Source of the DNA: Klebsiella oxytoca NBRC 105695
GTDB lineage: Bacteria; Pseudomonadota; Gammaproteobacteria; Enterobacterales; Enterobacteriaceae
NCBI RefSeq assembly: GCF_001598695.1
Contig: NZ_BCZK01000009.1
Coordinates: 186,001-250,000 of the forward strand
Length of the DNA stretch: 64,000 nt
Reading direction: 5' to 3'
The notes beneath the pieces are model-generated. The model saw only the letters and a program-made list of their open reading frames with translations. It did not search any database and was not told the DNA's origin. The translations under genes were made by a program, and so were the position numbers. Shown piece by piece: positions 46,606 through 55,983 of the stretch (position 1 is its first letter; every line of letters starts with the position of its first letter).

Positions 46606-47595
46606 TTATCGTATCTGCGGGGCAATATGCTGAGCGATCAGCTCAATGGAACGAAGCGTGTCGCGGTGCGAGGGTTCAACGGAGTGCACCTGGAACGAAA
46701 TATCGGTTACCCGCTGCAGGACGCTATCGCGCCCCAGCGAAGCGGCGACGTGCTGCGGGTCGCCAACGTGCGCGTCAAGCTGCGGCAAAAAATCAGTGAC
46801 AGTGTCACCAATAATATGATGACCTGCGGCGCGATGCTGGGCCGCCTGCTGGCGCAGACCGGGTTCAGCGACCTGTAGCGCATACTGCTGGCTATCGGCG
46901 ACAAAGGCCGTCCGCGAGGCGAGGATCCGTGGCTCGACGCCCGGCGGCAGCGCGGCGAGATAGGCGTCAATAATCGGATTCTGGATAGCGTCCAGTGGCA
47001 GCGTGGGCTGCCCTGAAGGACGCGGCTGGGTACGCGAAAGCATCAGGCCGTGTCCGGCCTGAGCCGCGCGCACCGCGCCCTCAACGGAAAAGGTGGCAAT
47101 CCAGATACGCTCCGCCAACTGCGGTGCCTGGGGATAAAGATGATTATCCGGATGCGAAAGTGAATCTCCGCGCCAGGCGCTTTGAATCAGATGCAGGTGT
47201 TCGGCAAAGACTGCGCTGCGCTGGTCGATGGTCAATCCAAAGGGTAAAAACGAGGTCGGCGTGCCGCCAGACCCGAAGCCCACTTCCAGTCGTCCATCGG
47301 CGAGCAGATCCAGCACCGCCGCATCCTCGGCAACCCGCAGCGGGTTTTCCATCGGCAGGGTGATAATGGCGGTTCCCAGGCGAATGCGCTCCGTATGCGC
47401 TGCCGCGTGGGCGAGAAAGACCAGCGGCGACGGCAGGCCGCCTTCGTGCTCATGAAAATGGTGCTGAGCGACCCAGGCGCTGTCGAAACCCAGTCGTTCG
47501 GCGTGGCGAATTTGTTCGGTAGCCAGCCGATAGCGCTCACCTGGCGCGACGTGGTCCAGCAGGCGAGTGAAAAAACCCAGTCGTTTACGCGTCAT
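46606..47595 (-). CDS. Luciferase-like flavin-dependent monooxygenase
   Basis: A 329-residue LLM-class (bacterial luciferase-like, FMN-dependent) oxidoreductase with TIM-barrel hallmarks: 'GFDSAWVAQHHFHEHEGGLPSPLVFLAHAAAHTERIRLGTAI', 'LPMENPLRVAEDAAVLDLLADGRLEVGFGSG' and 'ERIWIATFSVEGAVRAAQAGHGLML'. It matches the class named for Klebsiella KPN_01858 in my memory. It probably oxygenates the compound imported by the co-encoded ABC transporter. A reductase for FMNH2 supply is not in the operon. Its ATG overlaps the ATPase stop by 4 bases. Confidence 0.88.
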   Translation of the reverse strand: MTRKRLGFFTRLLDHVAPGERYRLATEQIRHAERLGFDSAWVAQHHFHEHEGGLPSPLVFLAHAAAHTERIRLGTAIITLPMENPLRVAEDAAVLDLLADGRLEVGFGSGGTPTSFLPFGLTIDQRSAVFAEHLHLIQSAWRGDSLSHPDNHLYPQAPQLAERIWIATFSVEGAVRAAQAGHGLMLSRTQPRPSGQPTLPLDAIQNPIIDAYLAALPPGVEPRILASRTAFVADSQQYALQVAEPGLRQQAAQHRAAGHHIIGDTVTDFLPQLDAHVGDPQHVAASLGRDSVLQRVTDISFQVHSVEPSHRDTLRSIELIAQHIAPQIR

Positions 47596-49196
47596 GCGAC
47601 CTCCTTGTTCGAGGGGGAAAAGTGGGGAATAGCGGCAATAAGCTCGCGGGTATACTCATGCTGCGGAGCGCTGAACAGTCGGCCCACATCGCCATGTTCA
47701 ATAACCTGGCCCGCCCGCAGTACCGTCACGCTGTGGGCGATACGGCGAACCGTCGCCAAATCGTGGGTGATAAACAGATAGGTCAATCCCAGCTGTTGCT
47801 GCAACTGCTGCAGCAAGGCGAGAATTTGCGCCTGGACGGTAACGTCCAGCGCCGAAGTCGCTTCATCGAGGACAAGGATCGTCGGTTCAAGGATTAGGGC
47901 GCGGGCGATAGCCACCCGCTGCCGCTGTCCGCCGGATAGCTCACGGGCGGTTCGCGACAGCAGCTCCGGCGCGAGCGCCACGCGAGCGGCGACCGTTTCG
48001 ACGCGCTGGCGTCGTATTCCGGCGCTGAAGCGGTCGAAGTTCTTTAACGGCTCTTCAATGATTTCAAACAGCGTTTGCCGTGGGTCAAGAGAGGCAAAGG
48101 GGTTCTGATAGACAAACTGAATTTTACGCCGTAGCTGGCGGAGCGCCTCCCGACTGAGATGCCCGGCATCAATACCATCGATGGCAATCTGGCCGCTATC
48201 CGCCTTTTCGAATCCCAGCAGGATCCGCGCAAGCGTCGTTTTACCAGAACCGGACTCGCCAACCAGCGCGTGCGTGCAGCCGCGCTTAACCTCAAAAGTC
48301 ACGGCGTCCAGCGCCTGCAAATGCGCCCGGCCTAATGAGAAGCGCTTGCTGATGTCGTCGACGCGAATCGCCGGCGTAGCCAGTACGCGACCGCCGGCGG
48401 GAGCCATGGTCAGCGCCGGGTCGTGAAGATCGCTGAGCAGCTGGCGAGTATAGGCATGCTGCGGCGTCCGTACCACATCGCGGGTCGCGCCTTGCTCCTG
48501 AATTTCGCCATGACGAAAGACCAGCAGGCGGTCGGCACGTTCGGCTGCCAGCGCCAGATCGTGAGTGACGAACAGCACCGCCGTGCCGGACTCCCGGCGC
48601 AGGGTATCCAGCAGATCGAGGATCCGCTTCTGTACCGTCACGTCAAGGGCGCTGGTTGGCTCATCAGCAATGATTAAATCCGGTTTCAGAGCGATGGCGA
48701 TGGCAATCAGCACTCGTTGCTTCATGCCGCCTGAAAGCTGGTGCGGATATTGATCGAAGCGCTGCTCCGGGTGGCTCAGTCCAACCTTCGCCAGCAGCGC
48801 CAGTACCTGCGTTTTACGTTCCGCGGCGCTGCGTTTCTGATGGAGGCGCAGAATTTCACCTACCTGCGCGCCGATGGTTTTCACCGGATTGAGGGAGTTG
48901 CCTGGATCCTGGGGCACCAGGCTAATTCGCGCGCCGCGCAGGCCGTCGAGGCGTTTACCTGACCAGCCGCTAATGTCTTCACCGTTAATACTGATGCGCC
49001 CGCTGTCGCGCCGGGCATTCTCCGCCAGCAGACCCATTATCGCCTGGGCGGTAGTGGTTTTGCCCGAGCCGGATTCGCCGACGAACGCCAGCATTTCGCC
49101 GCGTTTTACCTGAAAACTGACGTTATGCACGACTTCACGCCATTCACTCTGCGAACGATAGCTGATGCGTAGGTTTTCTACGGTTAAAACATTCAT
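47592..49196 (-). CDS. Double-domain peptide-type ABC transporter ATP-binding protein
   Basis: A 534-residue protein with two complete ABC domains, as in GsiA/YejF. Domain 1 has Walker [10 protein letters not shown], signature LSGGMKQR, Walker [13 protein letters not shown]. Domain 2 has [17 protein letters not shown], and [12 protein letters not shown], with a DEAT variant of the usual DEPT. It powers a DppBC-type peptide/nickel-family importer. The ATG at 49196 overlaps the permease stop by 4 bases. Confidence 0.92.
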   Translation of the reverse strand: MNVLTVENLRISYRSQSEWREVVHNVSFQVKRGEMLAFVGESGSGKTTTAQAIMGLLAENARRDSGRISINGEDISGWSGKRLDGLRGARISLVPQDPGNSLNPVKTIGAQVGEILRLHQKRSAAERKTQVLALLAKVGLSHPEQRFDQYPHQLSGGMKQRVLIAIAIALKPDLIIADEPTSALDVTVQKRILDLLDTLRRESGTAVLFVTHDLALAAERADRLLVFRHGEIQEQGATRDVVRTPQHAYTRQLLSDLHDPALTMAPAGGRVLATPAIRVDDISKRFSLGRAHLQALDAVTFEVKRGCTHALVGESGSGKTTLARILLGFEKADSGQIAIDGIDAGHLSREALRQLRRKIQFVYQNPFASLDPRQTLFEIIEEPLKNFDRFSAGIRRQRVETVAARVALAPELLSRTARELSGGQRQRVAIARALILEPTILVLDEATSALDVTVQAQILALLQQLQQQLGLTYLFITHDLATVRRIAHSVTVLRAGQVIEHGDVGRLFSAPQHEYTRELIAAIPHFSPSNKEVA

Positions 49197-50044
49197 CGGC
49201 GTTCTCCGCTAAATTGACGGCTAATACGATTGGCGGCAAGCACGACCGCAATCACCGCCATACCGGGAAGGGTCGTTAGCCACCAGGCGGTGGAGAGGTA
49301 GTTACGGCCTTCGGCGATCAGTAATCCCCACTCTGGTACCGGCGGCGGCGTGCCGTAGCCGAGAAAACTCAGGGTTGAGAGCGCCAGAACGGCCTGGCCG
49401 AACTGGAGCGTGGCGAAGGCCAGTACCGCGGTGAGCGAATTGGGTAAAATATGCCGCCAGAAGACGGCAAAAAAGGTGCCGCCGCTGCCGTAGGCCGCTT
49501 CGACGTAATCGCTGCGCCGTACGCGTACGACTTCCGCGCGCGCCAGGCGGGCAAAGCTGGCTATTGCCGCCACCCCGACCGCGACGGCGGCGTTGAGGGT
49601 GCCGAAGCCGAGCAGAATAATGACCGTCAGGGACAGCAACAGGGATGGAATCGCCAGCAGTACGTCGACCAGCCGCATGACGATCGACTCCACGCGTCCC
49701 GCCAGCGCGCCGGCCAGCGTACCCAGCGCGGTTCCGATGATCAGGCCAATCGCCACTGCCGCCAGCGCAGCGGAGAGCGAATGGGCAGCGCCGTAGACGA
49801 TTCGACTCCACAGATCGCGACCAAGCTGGTCGGTGCCCAGCCAGTGACCCGCCTGGGGGGCCAGGCGCTGGGCGCCGGGGAAACCTTCCAACGGGTTATA
49901 AGCGGTAAACAGCTGCGGGACAACGGCCATTAGCGCAGCAACGATCATAATCGCCCAGGCCAGCAGCAGGCCGGGCTGGAAGCGTAGCGTGCGCCAGTCT
50001 GGCGAGCGGCGGCGGGCGGCGATTGCGTAATCAACCAGACTCAT
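49193..50044 (-). CDS. Peptide-type ABC permease (DppC-like)
   Basis: A 283-residue inner-membrane permease. It has the cytoplasmic N-terminus and first helix 'LLLAWAIMIVAALMAVVPQLF', the DppC-family box 'HWLGTDQLGRDLWSRIVYGAAHSL', and the EAA loop 'YVEAAYGSGGTFFAVFWRHILPNSL'. It overlaps both neighbouring genes by 4 bases. With the DppB-like protein it forms the channel heterodimer. Confidence 0.92.
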   Translation of the reverse strand: MSLVDYAIAARRRSPDWRTLRFQPGLLLAWAIMIVAALMAVVPQLFTAYNPLEGFPGAQRLAPQAGHWLGTDQLGRDLWSRIVYGAAHSLSAALAAVAIGLIIGTALGTLAGALAGRVESIVMRLVDVLLAIPSLLLSLTVIILLGFGTLNAAVAVGVAAIASFARLARAEVVRVRRSDYVEAAYGSGGTFFAVFWRHILPNSLTAVLAFATLQFGQAVLALSTLSFLGYGTPPPVPEWGLLIAEGRNYLSTAWWLTTLPGMAVIAVVLAANRISRQFSGERR

Positions 50045-50985
50045 AGCGTACCTCCCTCAGCGGTTTTCAGGCGCGGGTCGAGCAGCGGCATCAGCAGGTC
50101 GACCAGCAGATTAATCAGGACAAAACCAAGGGCTGAGATCATCACCACCGCCTGCAGTACCGCGATATCCTGATTATTGACCGCCTGCTGCGTCAGCAGA
50201 CCCAGCCCGCCGCGGCCAAACACGGTTTCAGTAATCAGAGCTCCGGCGATCAGTTCCCCTAGCAGCAGCCCGGCCATATTGAGCACCGGTAGCAGGGCAT
50301 TGCCGGTAACGTGCCGCCACAGCACGCCGGTCTCGCTCATGCCTTTAGCACGAGCAACGGCCACAAACGGCAGCGCGGCGACCTGATCCAGACTGCGCAT
50401 CAGAATCTGCGCCAGCGGAGCGGAAATCGGTACCGCGACGGCGACGACGGGCAGAATGAGTCCCTCAATCGGTCCCGGATTGATCACCGGTATCCAGCGC
50501 AGCTGAAAGGAGAAAAGCTGTATCAGGGCGATAGCGAGCCAGAACGTCGGCAGGGAGATAAACAGCACCGGCAGCGATTGCAGCGTATTGCTTAGCCAGC
50601 GCAGACCCGGCAGCCGTGAGGCGAAGGCGAGGGTAAAAGCCAGCGCCACCGCCAGCGCAAAGGCGGGGAGCGCGAGGCTTAGTGTCTGCGGCAGATTGCT
50701 GGCGATCAGCGCGCTCACCGGCAGTCCGGCCTGCAGCGAATAACCAAAATCCCCGCGCAGCATGGCGAAGAGGGTGTGGAGATACTGCTTCCACACCGGG
50801 CTATCGGCCCCCCAGGCGAGGCGCATTTCGGCGATCTGCTCAGGGCTGAGCCCCAGATCCGGATTCTGAAACTTGATCAGTACCGCATCGCCGGGCAGCA
50901 CCTGTAACAGGATGAAAGAGAGGGTAAATGCCGCCCATAGCACCAGTAAACCCTGGCCGGTTCGCCGCAGAAGATAATGGCTCAT
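50041..50985 (-). CDS. Peptide-type ABC permease (DppB-like)
   Basis: A 314-residue permease. It starts 'MSHYLLRRTGQGLLVLWAAFTLSFILLQVLPGDAV', typical of DppB N-termini, and has the EAA loop 'FVAVARAKGMSETGVLWRHVTGNALLPVL'. The ATG at 50985 follows GAGGAGCCTGCG; the longer open frame upstream runs into the binding-protein gene. Stop and start overlap the DppC-like gene by 4 bases. Confidence 0.92.
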   Translation of the reverse strand: MSHYLLRRTGQGLLVLWAAFTLSFILLQVLPGDAVLIKFQNPDLGLSPEQIAEMRLAWGADSPVWKQYLHTLFAMLRGDFGYSLQAGLPVSALIASNLPQTLSLALPAFALAVALAFTLAFASRLPGLRWLSNTLQSLPVLFISLPTFWLAIALIQLFSFQLRWIPVINPGPIEGLILPVVAVAVPISAPLAQILMRSLDQVAALPFVAVARAKGMSETGVLWRHVTGNALLPVLNMAGLLLGELIAGALITETVFGRGGLGLLTQQAVNNQDIAVLQAVVMISALGFVLINLLVDLLMPLLDPRLKTAEGGTL

Positions 50986-50995
50986 CGCAGGCTCC

Positions 50996-52618
50996 TCAGT
51001 GCTTTTCCAGCCACGCGCCATAGAACGACGGGCGGCCTACCGCTTCAAAACTGACGCCTTTCACCCACGGGGCGCCGGCGAAGACCTGCGGTTCTTCAAA
51101 TATCGGGATCACGTAGGCATTATCCAGCAGATAGCGTTGGGCATCGCCGGTGAGCTGGAGCCGTTTTTGCGGTTCAACTTCGGCTGAAATCGCGCTCAGC
51201 AATGCGTTGAGCTTATCGTCGCGGAACCCCTGTACTTTGTCGCTGGAGCCGCCTTTTTGCAGCAGCGCGTCGCGGTTAGTGGGGAAAAACATGCTTTTCA
51301 CCACGTCGGGGTCGGCGCGGCCCACTTCCGACACGGTGAGCGGCGTTTTCAGCGGATCGAGGTTATCCAGCGTACGGCTGCCGGCATCGCCGGCTTTGAC
51401 CGCCAGCGCGATGCCGACCTGACGCCACTGCTGAGCGACAAGCTGCAAAACTTCTTTATTTTGCGGTTGCGGCAGAGATTCATAGACGGTTAAGGCCAGC
51501 CGCTGGCCATCTTTGACCCGAATACCATCGGCAGCCGGTTTCCAGCCTGCATCATCAAGCAGTTGTTTTGCTTTGGCCGGATCGAAAGCCAGCTTGTCGC
51601 TGAGGTTAACGTACCCGGCGGCGGTACTGGCGACGACGGAGGTCGCCTGCGGATAGTTGGCGGAGAACAGCGTTTCGACTACCTGCCTGGCGTCGGTGGC
51701 GTGCAGCAGCGCCTGACGAACGCGCAGGTCGGCAACCAGCGGATTATCCGGCCGGAAGCTCAGGCTATCGTTAACGCCGCGCGTGGGGGCAGCATAAATT
51801 TTAAAGCCTTGCCCGGTGGCCTGCTTTTCATCGTAGGCCTGTACCTGACGGATAAAATCAGCCTGGCCCGCCAGCAGAGCGCCAATGCGCACGCCATCTT
51901 CAGGGGTAACGATGTAAGTGATGCCATCGAGATTAGCTGGCCCCTGCTGGGTGAGATTTTTCGGTCCCCATTGATAATCTTTGCGCGCGACCAGAGTGAG
52001 TTCGCGCCCCGGCTTTTCATCTTTTACCGTAAAAGGTCCGGAGCCAATAATATGGCGGGCATCGCCCAGCTCTTCAAAATTACGCGCCAGGGTACTGAGG
52101 GATACCAGCCCGGAGCCGATGGTGGCGGTGCCCTGCAGAAATCCCGGCGAGGGCTTTTTAAAGTAGAACTTTACCGTCAGCGGATCGATGACTTCGCTGC
52201 GATCGTAGTTATTAATGACCTCAGACACCGGCAGGCGGTGCGCTTTATCACCGAGGCCGTAGGTATCAAAGTTTTTGGCGACCGCCCTGGCGTCAAGCGG
52301 GGTGCCATCTGAGAAGGTCACCCCGGGGCGAAGCTTAAAGGTATATTCGGTTTTATCCGCGTTGGCGCTCCAGCTTTCGGCGATCCACGGCTCCACCTGC
52401 AGCGTTTTCGGGTTCTGCCAGGTGAGCTTATCGGTTATTTGATTAAGAATGCCGCCGTTGGGGTAGAAGCCACCGGCCGGTGGGTAAAGATTAGTATGCG
52501 GCTGCTGCTCCAGATAGATTAACGTACCGCCTTTAACCGGGGCGTCGGCGGCCCAGGCGGAAAACGCGCCGGTTAAAAATAGCGCCGCCAGCGCGGGCAG
52601 GCGAAAACGGATGTGCAT
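50996..52618 (-). CDS. Peptide/opine-type ABC substrate-binding protein
   Basis: A 540-residue SBP_bac_5-family periplasmic binding protein with signal peptide (MHIRFRLPALAALFLTGAFSAWA, cleavage after AWA). It has family motifs 'PWIAESWSANADKTEYTFKLRPGVTFSDGTPLDA' and 'GSGPFTVKDEKPG'. It belongs to a class I recall as KPN_01854-type, found with LLM monooxygenases. It is first in the six-gene operon, with AAAGGAATTCACC before the ATG at 52618. Its ligand is unknown. Confidence 0.9.
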   Translation of the reverse strand: MHIRFRLPALAALFLTGAFSAWAADAPVKGGTLIYLEQQPHTNLYPPAGGFYPNGGILNQITDKLTWQNPKTLQVEPWIAESWSANADKTEYTFKLRPGVTFSDGTPLDARAVAKNFDTYGLGDKAHRLPVSEVINNYDRSEVIDPLTVKFYFKKPSPGFLQGTATIGSGLVSLSTLARNFEELGDARHIIGSGPFTVKDEKPGRELTLVARKDYQWGPKNLTQQGPANLDGITYIVTPEDGVRIGALLAGQADFIRQVQAYDEKQATGQGFKIYAAPTRGVNDSLSFRPDNPLVADLRVRQALLHATDARQVVETLFSANYPQATSVVASTAAGYVNLSDKLAFDPAKAKQLLDDAGWKPAADGIRVKDGQRLALTVYESLPQPQNKEVLQLVAQQWRQVGIALAVKAGDAGSRTLDNLDPLKTPLTVSEVGRADPDVVKSMFFPTNRDALLQKGGSSDKVQGFRDDKLNALLSAISAEVEPQKRLQLTGDAQRYLLDNAYVIPIFEEPQVFAGAPWVKGVSFEAVGRPSFYGAWLEKH

Positions 52619-52883
52619 GGTGAATTCCTTTGTTATCTCTTGTTTAGTCATCATCGGGCGCGCGTTTTAACAAAGGAAGTAAGGATTTGCGCTAAGCATT
52701 TGCGTAAAAAGCATTTATATCCTGCATACCACAGGCTGCGCATAGCGGGGAGAGCGTTGTTAATGAAGGTGGTAGCCGGTTCGATATTTATCGGCTGAAC
52801 GATGATGAGCGTAAGAAAGGATTTCTGCCGGGCATCATGTAAATATGCGCAGCAGAGCTACGTGCATAAGGGGATAAATGGAA

Positions 52884-52904
52884 CCTCTCCCGTAGCGAGA
52901 GAGG
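52884..52904 (-). terminator. Possible adhP terminator
   Basis: CCTCTC/GAGAGG with a 9-base loop lies 9 bases past the adhP stop on the minus strand. There is no clear T-run. The rest of the 294-base gap to the binding-protein gene holds its promoter region and no further gene that I can support. Confidence 0.35.
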
Positions 52905-52912
52905 CGAGAAAA

Positions 52913-53923
52913 TTAACGGCGGAAATCAATCACCATACGACCGCGAATTTGTCCCTGTTCCATCTCCTTAAAGATGGCGTTGATATCACCCAGCGGGCGC
53001 AGGGTGACCTTCGGTACCACCTTACCCTCGGCGGCAAACTGGAAGGCTTCGGCCAGATCCTGGCGCGTACCCACCAGAGAACCAACCACCTCGATACCGT
53101 CCAGTACCAGGCGCGGAATATCCAGGCTCATGGCTTCCGGAGGCAGGCCGACGGCCACCACGCGTCCGCCGGCGCGAACCGCATCCACCGCAGAGTTAAA
53201 CGCCGCTTTGGCGACCGCCGTCACGACTGCGGCATGGGCGCCGCCGGTTTTCTCGTGGATAATTTTGGCCGCGTCTTCGCTGCGGGAATTGATGGTCAAA
53301 TCTGCGCCCATTTCTGCGGCCAGTTTCAGCTGTTCATCATTAACGTCAAGGGCGATGACCTTGGCGTTAAAAACGTTTTTCGCATATTGCAGGGCCAGGT
53401 TACCCAACCCGCCGAGGCCATAAATGGCGATCCACTGGCCGGGTTTGATATGGGACACTTTTACCGCTTTATAGGTGGTGACCCCTGCGCAGGTGATGCT
53501 GCTGGCTGCCGCAGAATCAAGACCATCCGGCACTTTGACCGCGTAATCGGCAATGACGATACACTCTTCGGCCATCCCGCCATCAACGGTGTAGCCCGCA
53601 TTTTTTACCGAACGGCACAGCGTTTCGTTACCGCTGTTACAATATTCACAGTGACCGCAGCCTTCGAAGAACCATGCGACGCTGGCGCGATCGCCCGGCT
53701 TGAGCGAGTGCACGCCAGGGCCGACCTGCTGCACCACGCCCACGCCTTCATGGCCCAGAATGACGCCGGTTTTATCGCCGAAATCGCCGTTCTTAACGTG
53801 CAGGTCGGTATGGCAGACGCCGCAGCAGTCCATTTTTAAAAGGGCTTCGCCGTGCTGTAATGGGCGAAGTGTTTTTTCCGTAACATTGACCTGATGATCT
53901 TGCGTGACGACGGCAGCTTTCAT
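52913..53923 (-). CDS. adhP: Zinc alcohol dehydrogenase, propanol-preferring
   Basis: A 336-residue medium-chain zinc dehydrogenase matching E. coli AdhP. Catalytic zinc is bound by '[10 protein letters not shown]' and the 'GHEGVG' histidine region. Structural zinc is bound by the four cysteines of '[16 protein letters not shown]'. The NAD-binding Rossmann motif is '[15 protein letters not shown]'. It interconverts ethanol or propanol and the aldehyde in the cytoplasm. The ATG at 53923 follows AAGGAGAACAG. It lies upstream of maeA in the same relative order as K-12, with new genes between. Confidence 0.95.
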   Translation of the reverse strand: MKAAVVTQDHQVNVTEKTLRPLQHGEALLKMDCCGVCHTDLHVKNGDFGDKTGVILGHEGVGVVQQVGPGVHSLKPGDRASVAWFFEGCGHCEYCNSGNETLCRSVKNAGYTVDGGMAEECIVIADYAVKVPDGLDSAAASSITCAGVTTYKAVKVSHIKPGQWIAIYGLGGLGNLALQYAKNVFNAKVIALDVNDEQLKLAAEMGADLTINSRSEDAAKIIHEKTGGAHAAVVTAVAKAAFNSAVDAVRAGGRVVAVGLPPEAMSLDIPRLVLDGIEVVGSLVGTRQDLAEAFQFAAEGKVVPKVTLRPLGDINAIFKEMEQGQIRGRMVIDFRR

Positions 53924-54174
53924 TCTGTTCTCCTTATTAAACATAAGCGTATTAACACAATATTTGTTTTTACGCATGTTAACCAATAGCTTAAATTGCC
54001 AATAAATCAAGGTAATAACAGATTTTTATGCTGGTTAAAGATTTCTTTTGTTTGTTTTTCGAACAGTTTTTCTTATGTTTCTGCGCGTCATATTTATGTC
54101 ACTTGCATGTCATGAAATTTTCATCCGCGATCTCTATCGTTCTGTTTTTCAATTTCTTATTAACGTAGAGCGAC

Positions 54175-54780
54175 ATGACAATGCATCTGGCGAAAACCCT
54201 CCTGGCCGCAGGCCTTCTGCTTTCTACCGCTGTTGAGGCGCAAAACGTGCTGGATTTTCCGCAGCCGAACAACAACCCTGAAGAGTTTTACGCCGTAACC
54301 GAAATCCCGGCGGGCGGCATTATCAAATACGAAACGGACGCCAAAACCGGCTTTCTGATCGCCGATCGTTTCCAGTCGATGCCGGTGGCCTATCCGGCTA
54401 ACTACGGCTCGCTCACTCAATCGCTGGCAGGGGATGGCGATCCGCTGGACGTGGTGTTTTATACCCGCGCGCCGATGGCCCCGGGAACGCTGATTAAGCT
54501 GCGCGCGATTGGCGTGCTGAAGATGATTGATGGCGGTGAGAAGGACGACAAAATCATTGCCGTTCCGGCAAGTAAAATCGACCCAACCTACGATGACGTG
54601 ATTAACATCAGCGATCTGCCGAAAATTGAGCAGGAGCGTCTGCAGGCTTTCTTCCGGGTTTACAAACAGCTGCCGGACGGACGCAAAAAAGTCGAGCTGG
54701 ACGGCTTTAATGATGCCGCCGCCGCGAAACAGGAAATCAAAGCGGCATGGGAAGCGTGGAAAGAGAAAAATCCGCAATAA
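54175..54780 (+). CDS. Inorganic pyrophosphatase, family I, with signal peptide
   Basis: A 201-residue family I inorganic pyrophosphatase (hydrolyses PPi to two phosphates with Mg). The metal-binding signature 'GDGDPLDVV' supplies the acidic DxDPxD ligands. Also conserved are 'KYETDAKTGFLIADRF', 'YPANYGSLTQSLAGDG' and 'VLKMIDGGEKDDKIIAVP'. Unlike cytoplasmic Ppa it begins with a hydrophobic segment ending VEA (MTMHLAKTLLAAGLLLSTAVEA), so a periplasmic location is predicted. Two ATGs (54175 and 54181) are possible starts. It is divergent from adhP, with no operon partner. Confidence 0.88.
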   Translation: MTMHLAKTLLAAGLLLSTAVEAQNVLDFPQPNNNPEEFYAVTEIPAGGIIKYETDAKTGFLIADRFQSMPVAYPANYGSLTQSLAGDGDPLDVVFYTRAPMAPGTLIKLRAIGVLKMIDGGEKDDKIIAVPASKIDPTYDDVINISDLPKIEQERLQAFFRVYKQLPDGRKKVELDGFNDAAAAKQEIKAAWEAWKEKNPQ

Positions 54781-54934
54781 GTACAAAAGCGGGTAAAGCC
54801 GGCAGGCGTCTTTTTCCCCGCAAGGTGGGTATCGGCATGGTGTCACGCGCGAGTAAAGTGCGAGCATTCACCCCGTTCAGTTGAGGCCAGTTCAGGGAGG
54901 AGGCAACACGGCGGCTTGACAGCACGCAGCAGAA

Positions 54935-54957
54935 AATGGTTGTATCATGCAACCATT
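54935..54957. promoter_or_regulatory. MarR-type operator and promoter
   Basis: AATGGTTG (54935-54942) and CAACCATT (54950-54957) form a perfect 8-bp inverted repeat with a 7-base spacer. It overlaps a promoter with TTGACA at 54916-54921 and TTGTAT at 54940-54945 (18-base spacer). It lies 20 bases upstream of the MarR-GNAT gene, so autoregulation is likely. Confidence 0.7.
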
Positions 54958-54977
54958 TCTGACAGAGCTGACCTCAG

Positions 54978-55946
54978 ATGAACTCACCCGCGCTTGTTGA
55001 TGAAATTCGTACCGCTTCCCGCCTGATGGTGCGTGAACTGGGCTTTATGAGCACCACGCTGGCCGCTACGGCGTACTCACCTTCGGCGGTACATACGCTT
55101 GTGGAAATTTCTCTACGCGGCGCGATGACGGCCGCTCAGCTGGTGCAGATCCTGGGGCTGGAAAAGTCTAGCGTCAGCAGGATGCTTTCCCGTCTGCTTG
55201 CCGCCGGGGAACTCCGGGAAAAAACGTCCTCCCGCGACGGGCGGATTAAGCAGCTTGCGTTAACGGCGCAAGGTGCGGCGACGGTCAAAAAAATTAACGC
55301 CTACGGCGCTATGCGGGTAGTGGATGCGCTGGAACACCTGAGTGATGCGCAAAGACAGTGCGTCGCTCAGGGCCTCACAACCTGGGCCTGGGCGTTGGAA
55401 AAATGCCGCGACGTCGAGGCTACAGGCTCGAAAAAGACGATTGATATCGCTACCGGCTATCGGCCTGGAATGATTGGCCGCATAGCGCAAATGCACGGCG
55501 AGTATTATGCAAAACATTATCAGTTTGGTGCTTTTTTCGAGAGTAAAGTCGCCAGCGGGCTGGCGGAATTTTCAGCTCGTCTCGATAAACCGTGCAACCG
55601 TGTTTGGCTGGCCGTTCAGGGCGAGCAAATTGTCGGATCGGTAGCAATTGACGGCGAGGATCTGGGGAATAACCAGGCGCATCTGCGCTGGTTTATTCTC
55701 GACGATAGCTGCCGGGGTAGCGGCATTGGTCGGCGCCTGCTGAGCGAAGCCATGGCTTTTTGCGATAGCCGGGACTTTGCATCAGTACAGCTATGGACCT
55801 TCAGCGGCCTGCACGCCGCCCGCAGGCTGTATGAATCCTTTAGTTTCACGCTGGATAAAGAGTGGCAGGGCGAACAGTGGGGCAGGACGATGACCGAGCA
55901 GCAGTTTAGTCGAATCAAACCGCGACCGGCGACTCATGCTAAGTAA
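54978..55946 (+). CDS. MarR regulator fused to a GNAT acetyltransferase
   Basis: A 322-residue fusion. The N-terminal winged helix is MarR type ('MTAAQLVQILGLEKSSVSRMLSRLLAAGELREKTSSRDGRIKQLALTAQGAA', about residues 49-100). The C-terminal GNAT domain (about 160-310) has the acetyl-CoA motif 'CRGSGIGRRLLSEAMAF' and 'GLHAARRLYESFSFTL'. Such fusions are widespread but few have known targets. The promoter carries a strong palindrome, so the protein probably represses itself. The acetyltransferase substrate is unknown and could be a small-molecule effector. Confidence 0.88.
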   Translation: MNSPALVDEIRTASRLMVRELGFMSTTLAATAYSPSAVHTLVEISLRGAMTAAQLVQILGLEKSSVSRMLSRLLAAGELREKTSSRDGRIKQLALTAQGAATVKKINAYGAMRVVDALEHLSDAQRQCVAQGLTTWAWALEKCRDVEATGSKKTIDIATGYRPGMIGRIAQMHGEYYAKHYQFGAFFESKVASGLAEFSARLDKPCNRVWLAVQGEQIVGSVAIDGEDLGNNQAHLRWFILDDSCRGSGIGRRLLSEAMAFCDSRDFASVQLWTFSGLHAARRLYESFSFTLDKEWQGEQWGRTMTEQQFSRIKPRPATHAK

Positions 55947-55974
55947 AACCCCGGCGCAGCGGGCTGCGCCGGGG
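55945..55974 (-). terminator. Terminator between MarR-GNAT and the ABC-F gene
   Basis: CCCCGGCGCAG (55949-55959) pairs with CTGCGCCGGGG (55964-55974), an 11-bp perfect stem with a 4-base loop. On the minus strand it is followed by TTTTAC, so it ends ABC-F transcription. It may also work for the converging gene. Confidence 0.8.
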
Positions 55975-55983
55975 AACAAACAT

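Noticed and set aside
51563-52312. 249-codon plus-strand open frame
   Set aside because: Antisense to the peptide-type binding-protein gene; no ribosome binding site and no recognisable domain.
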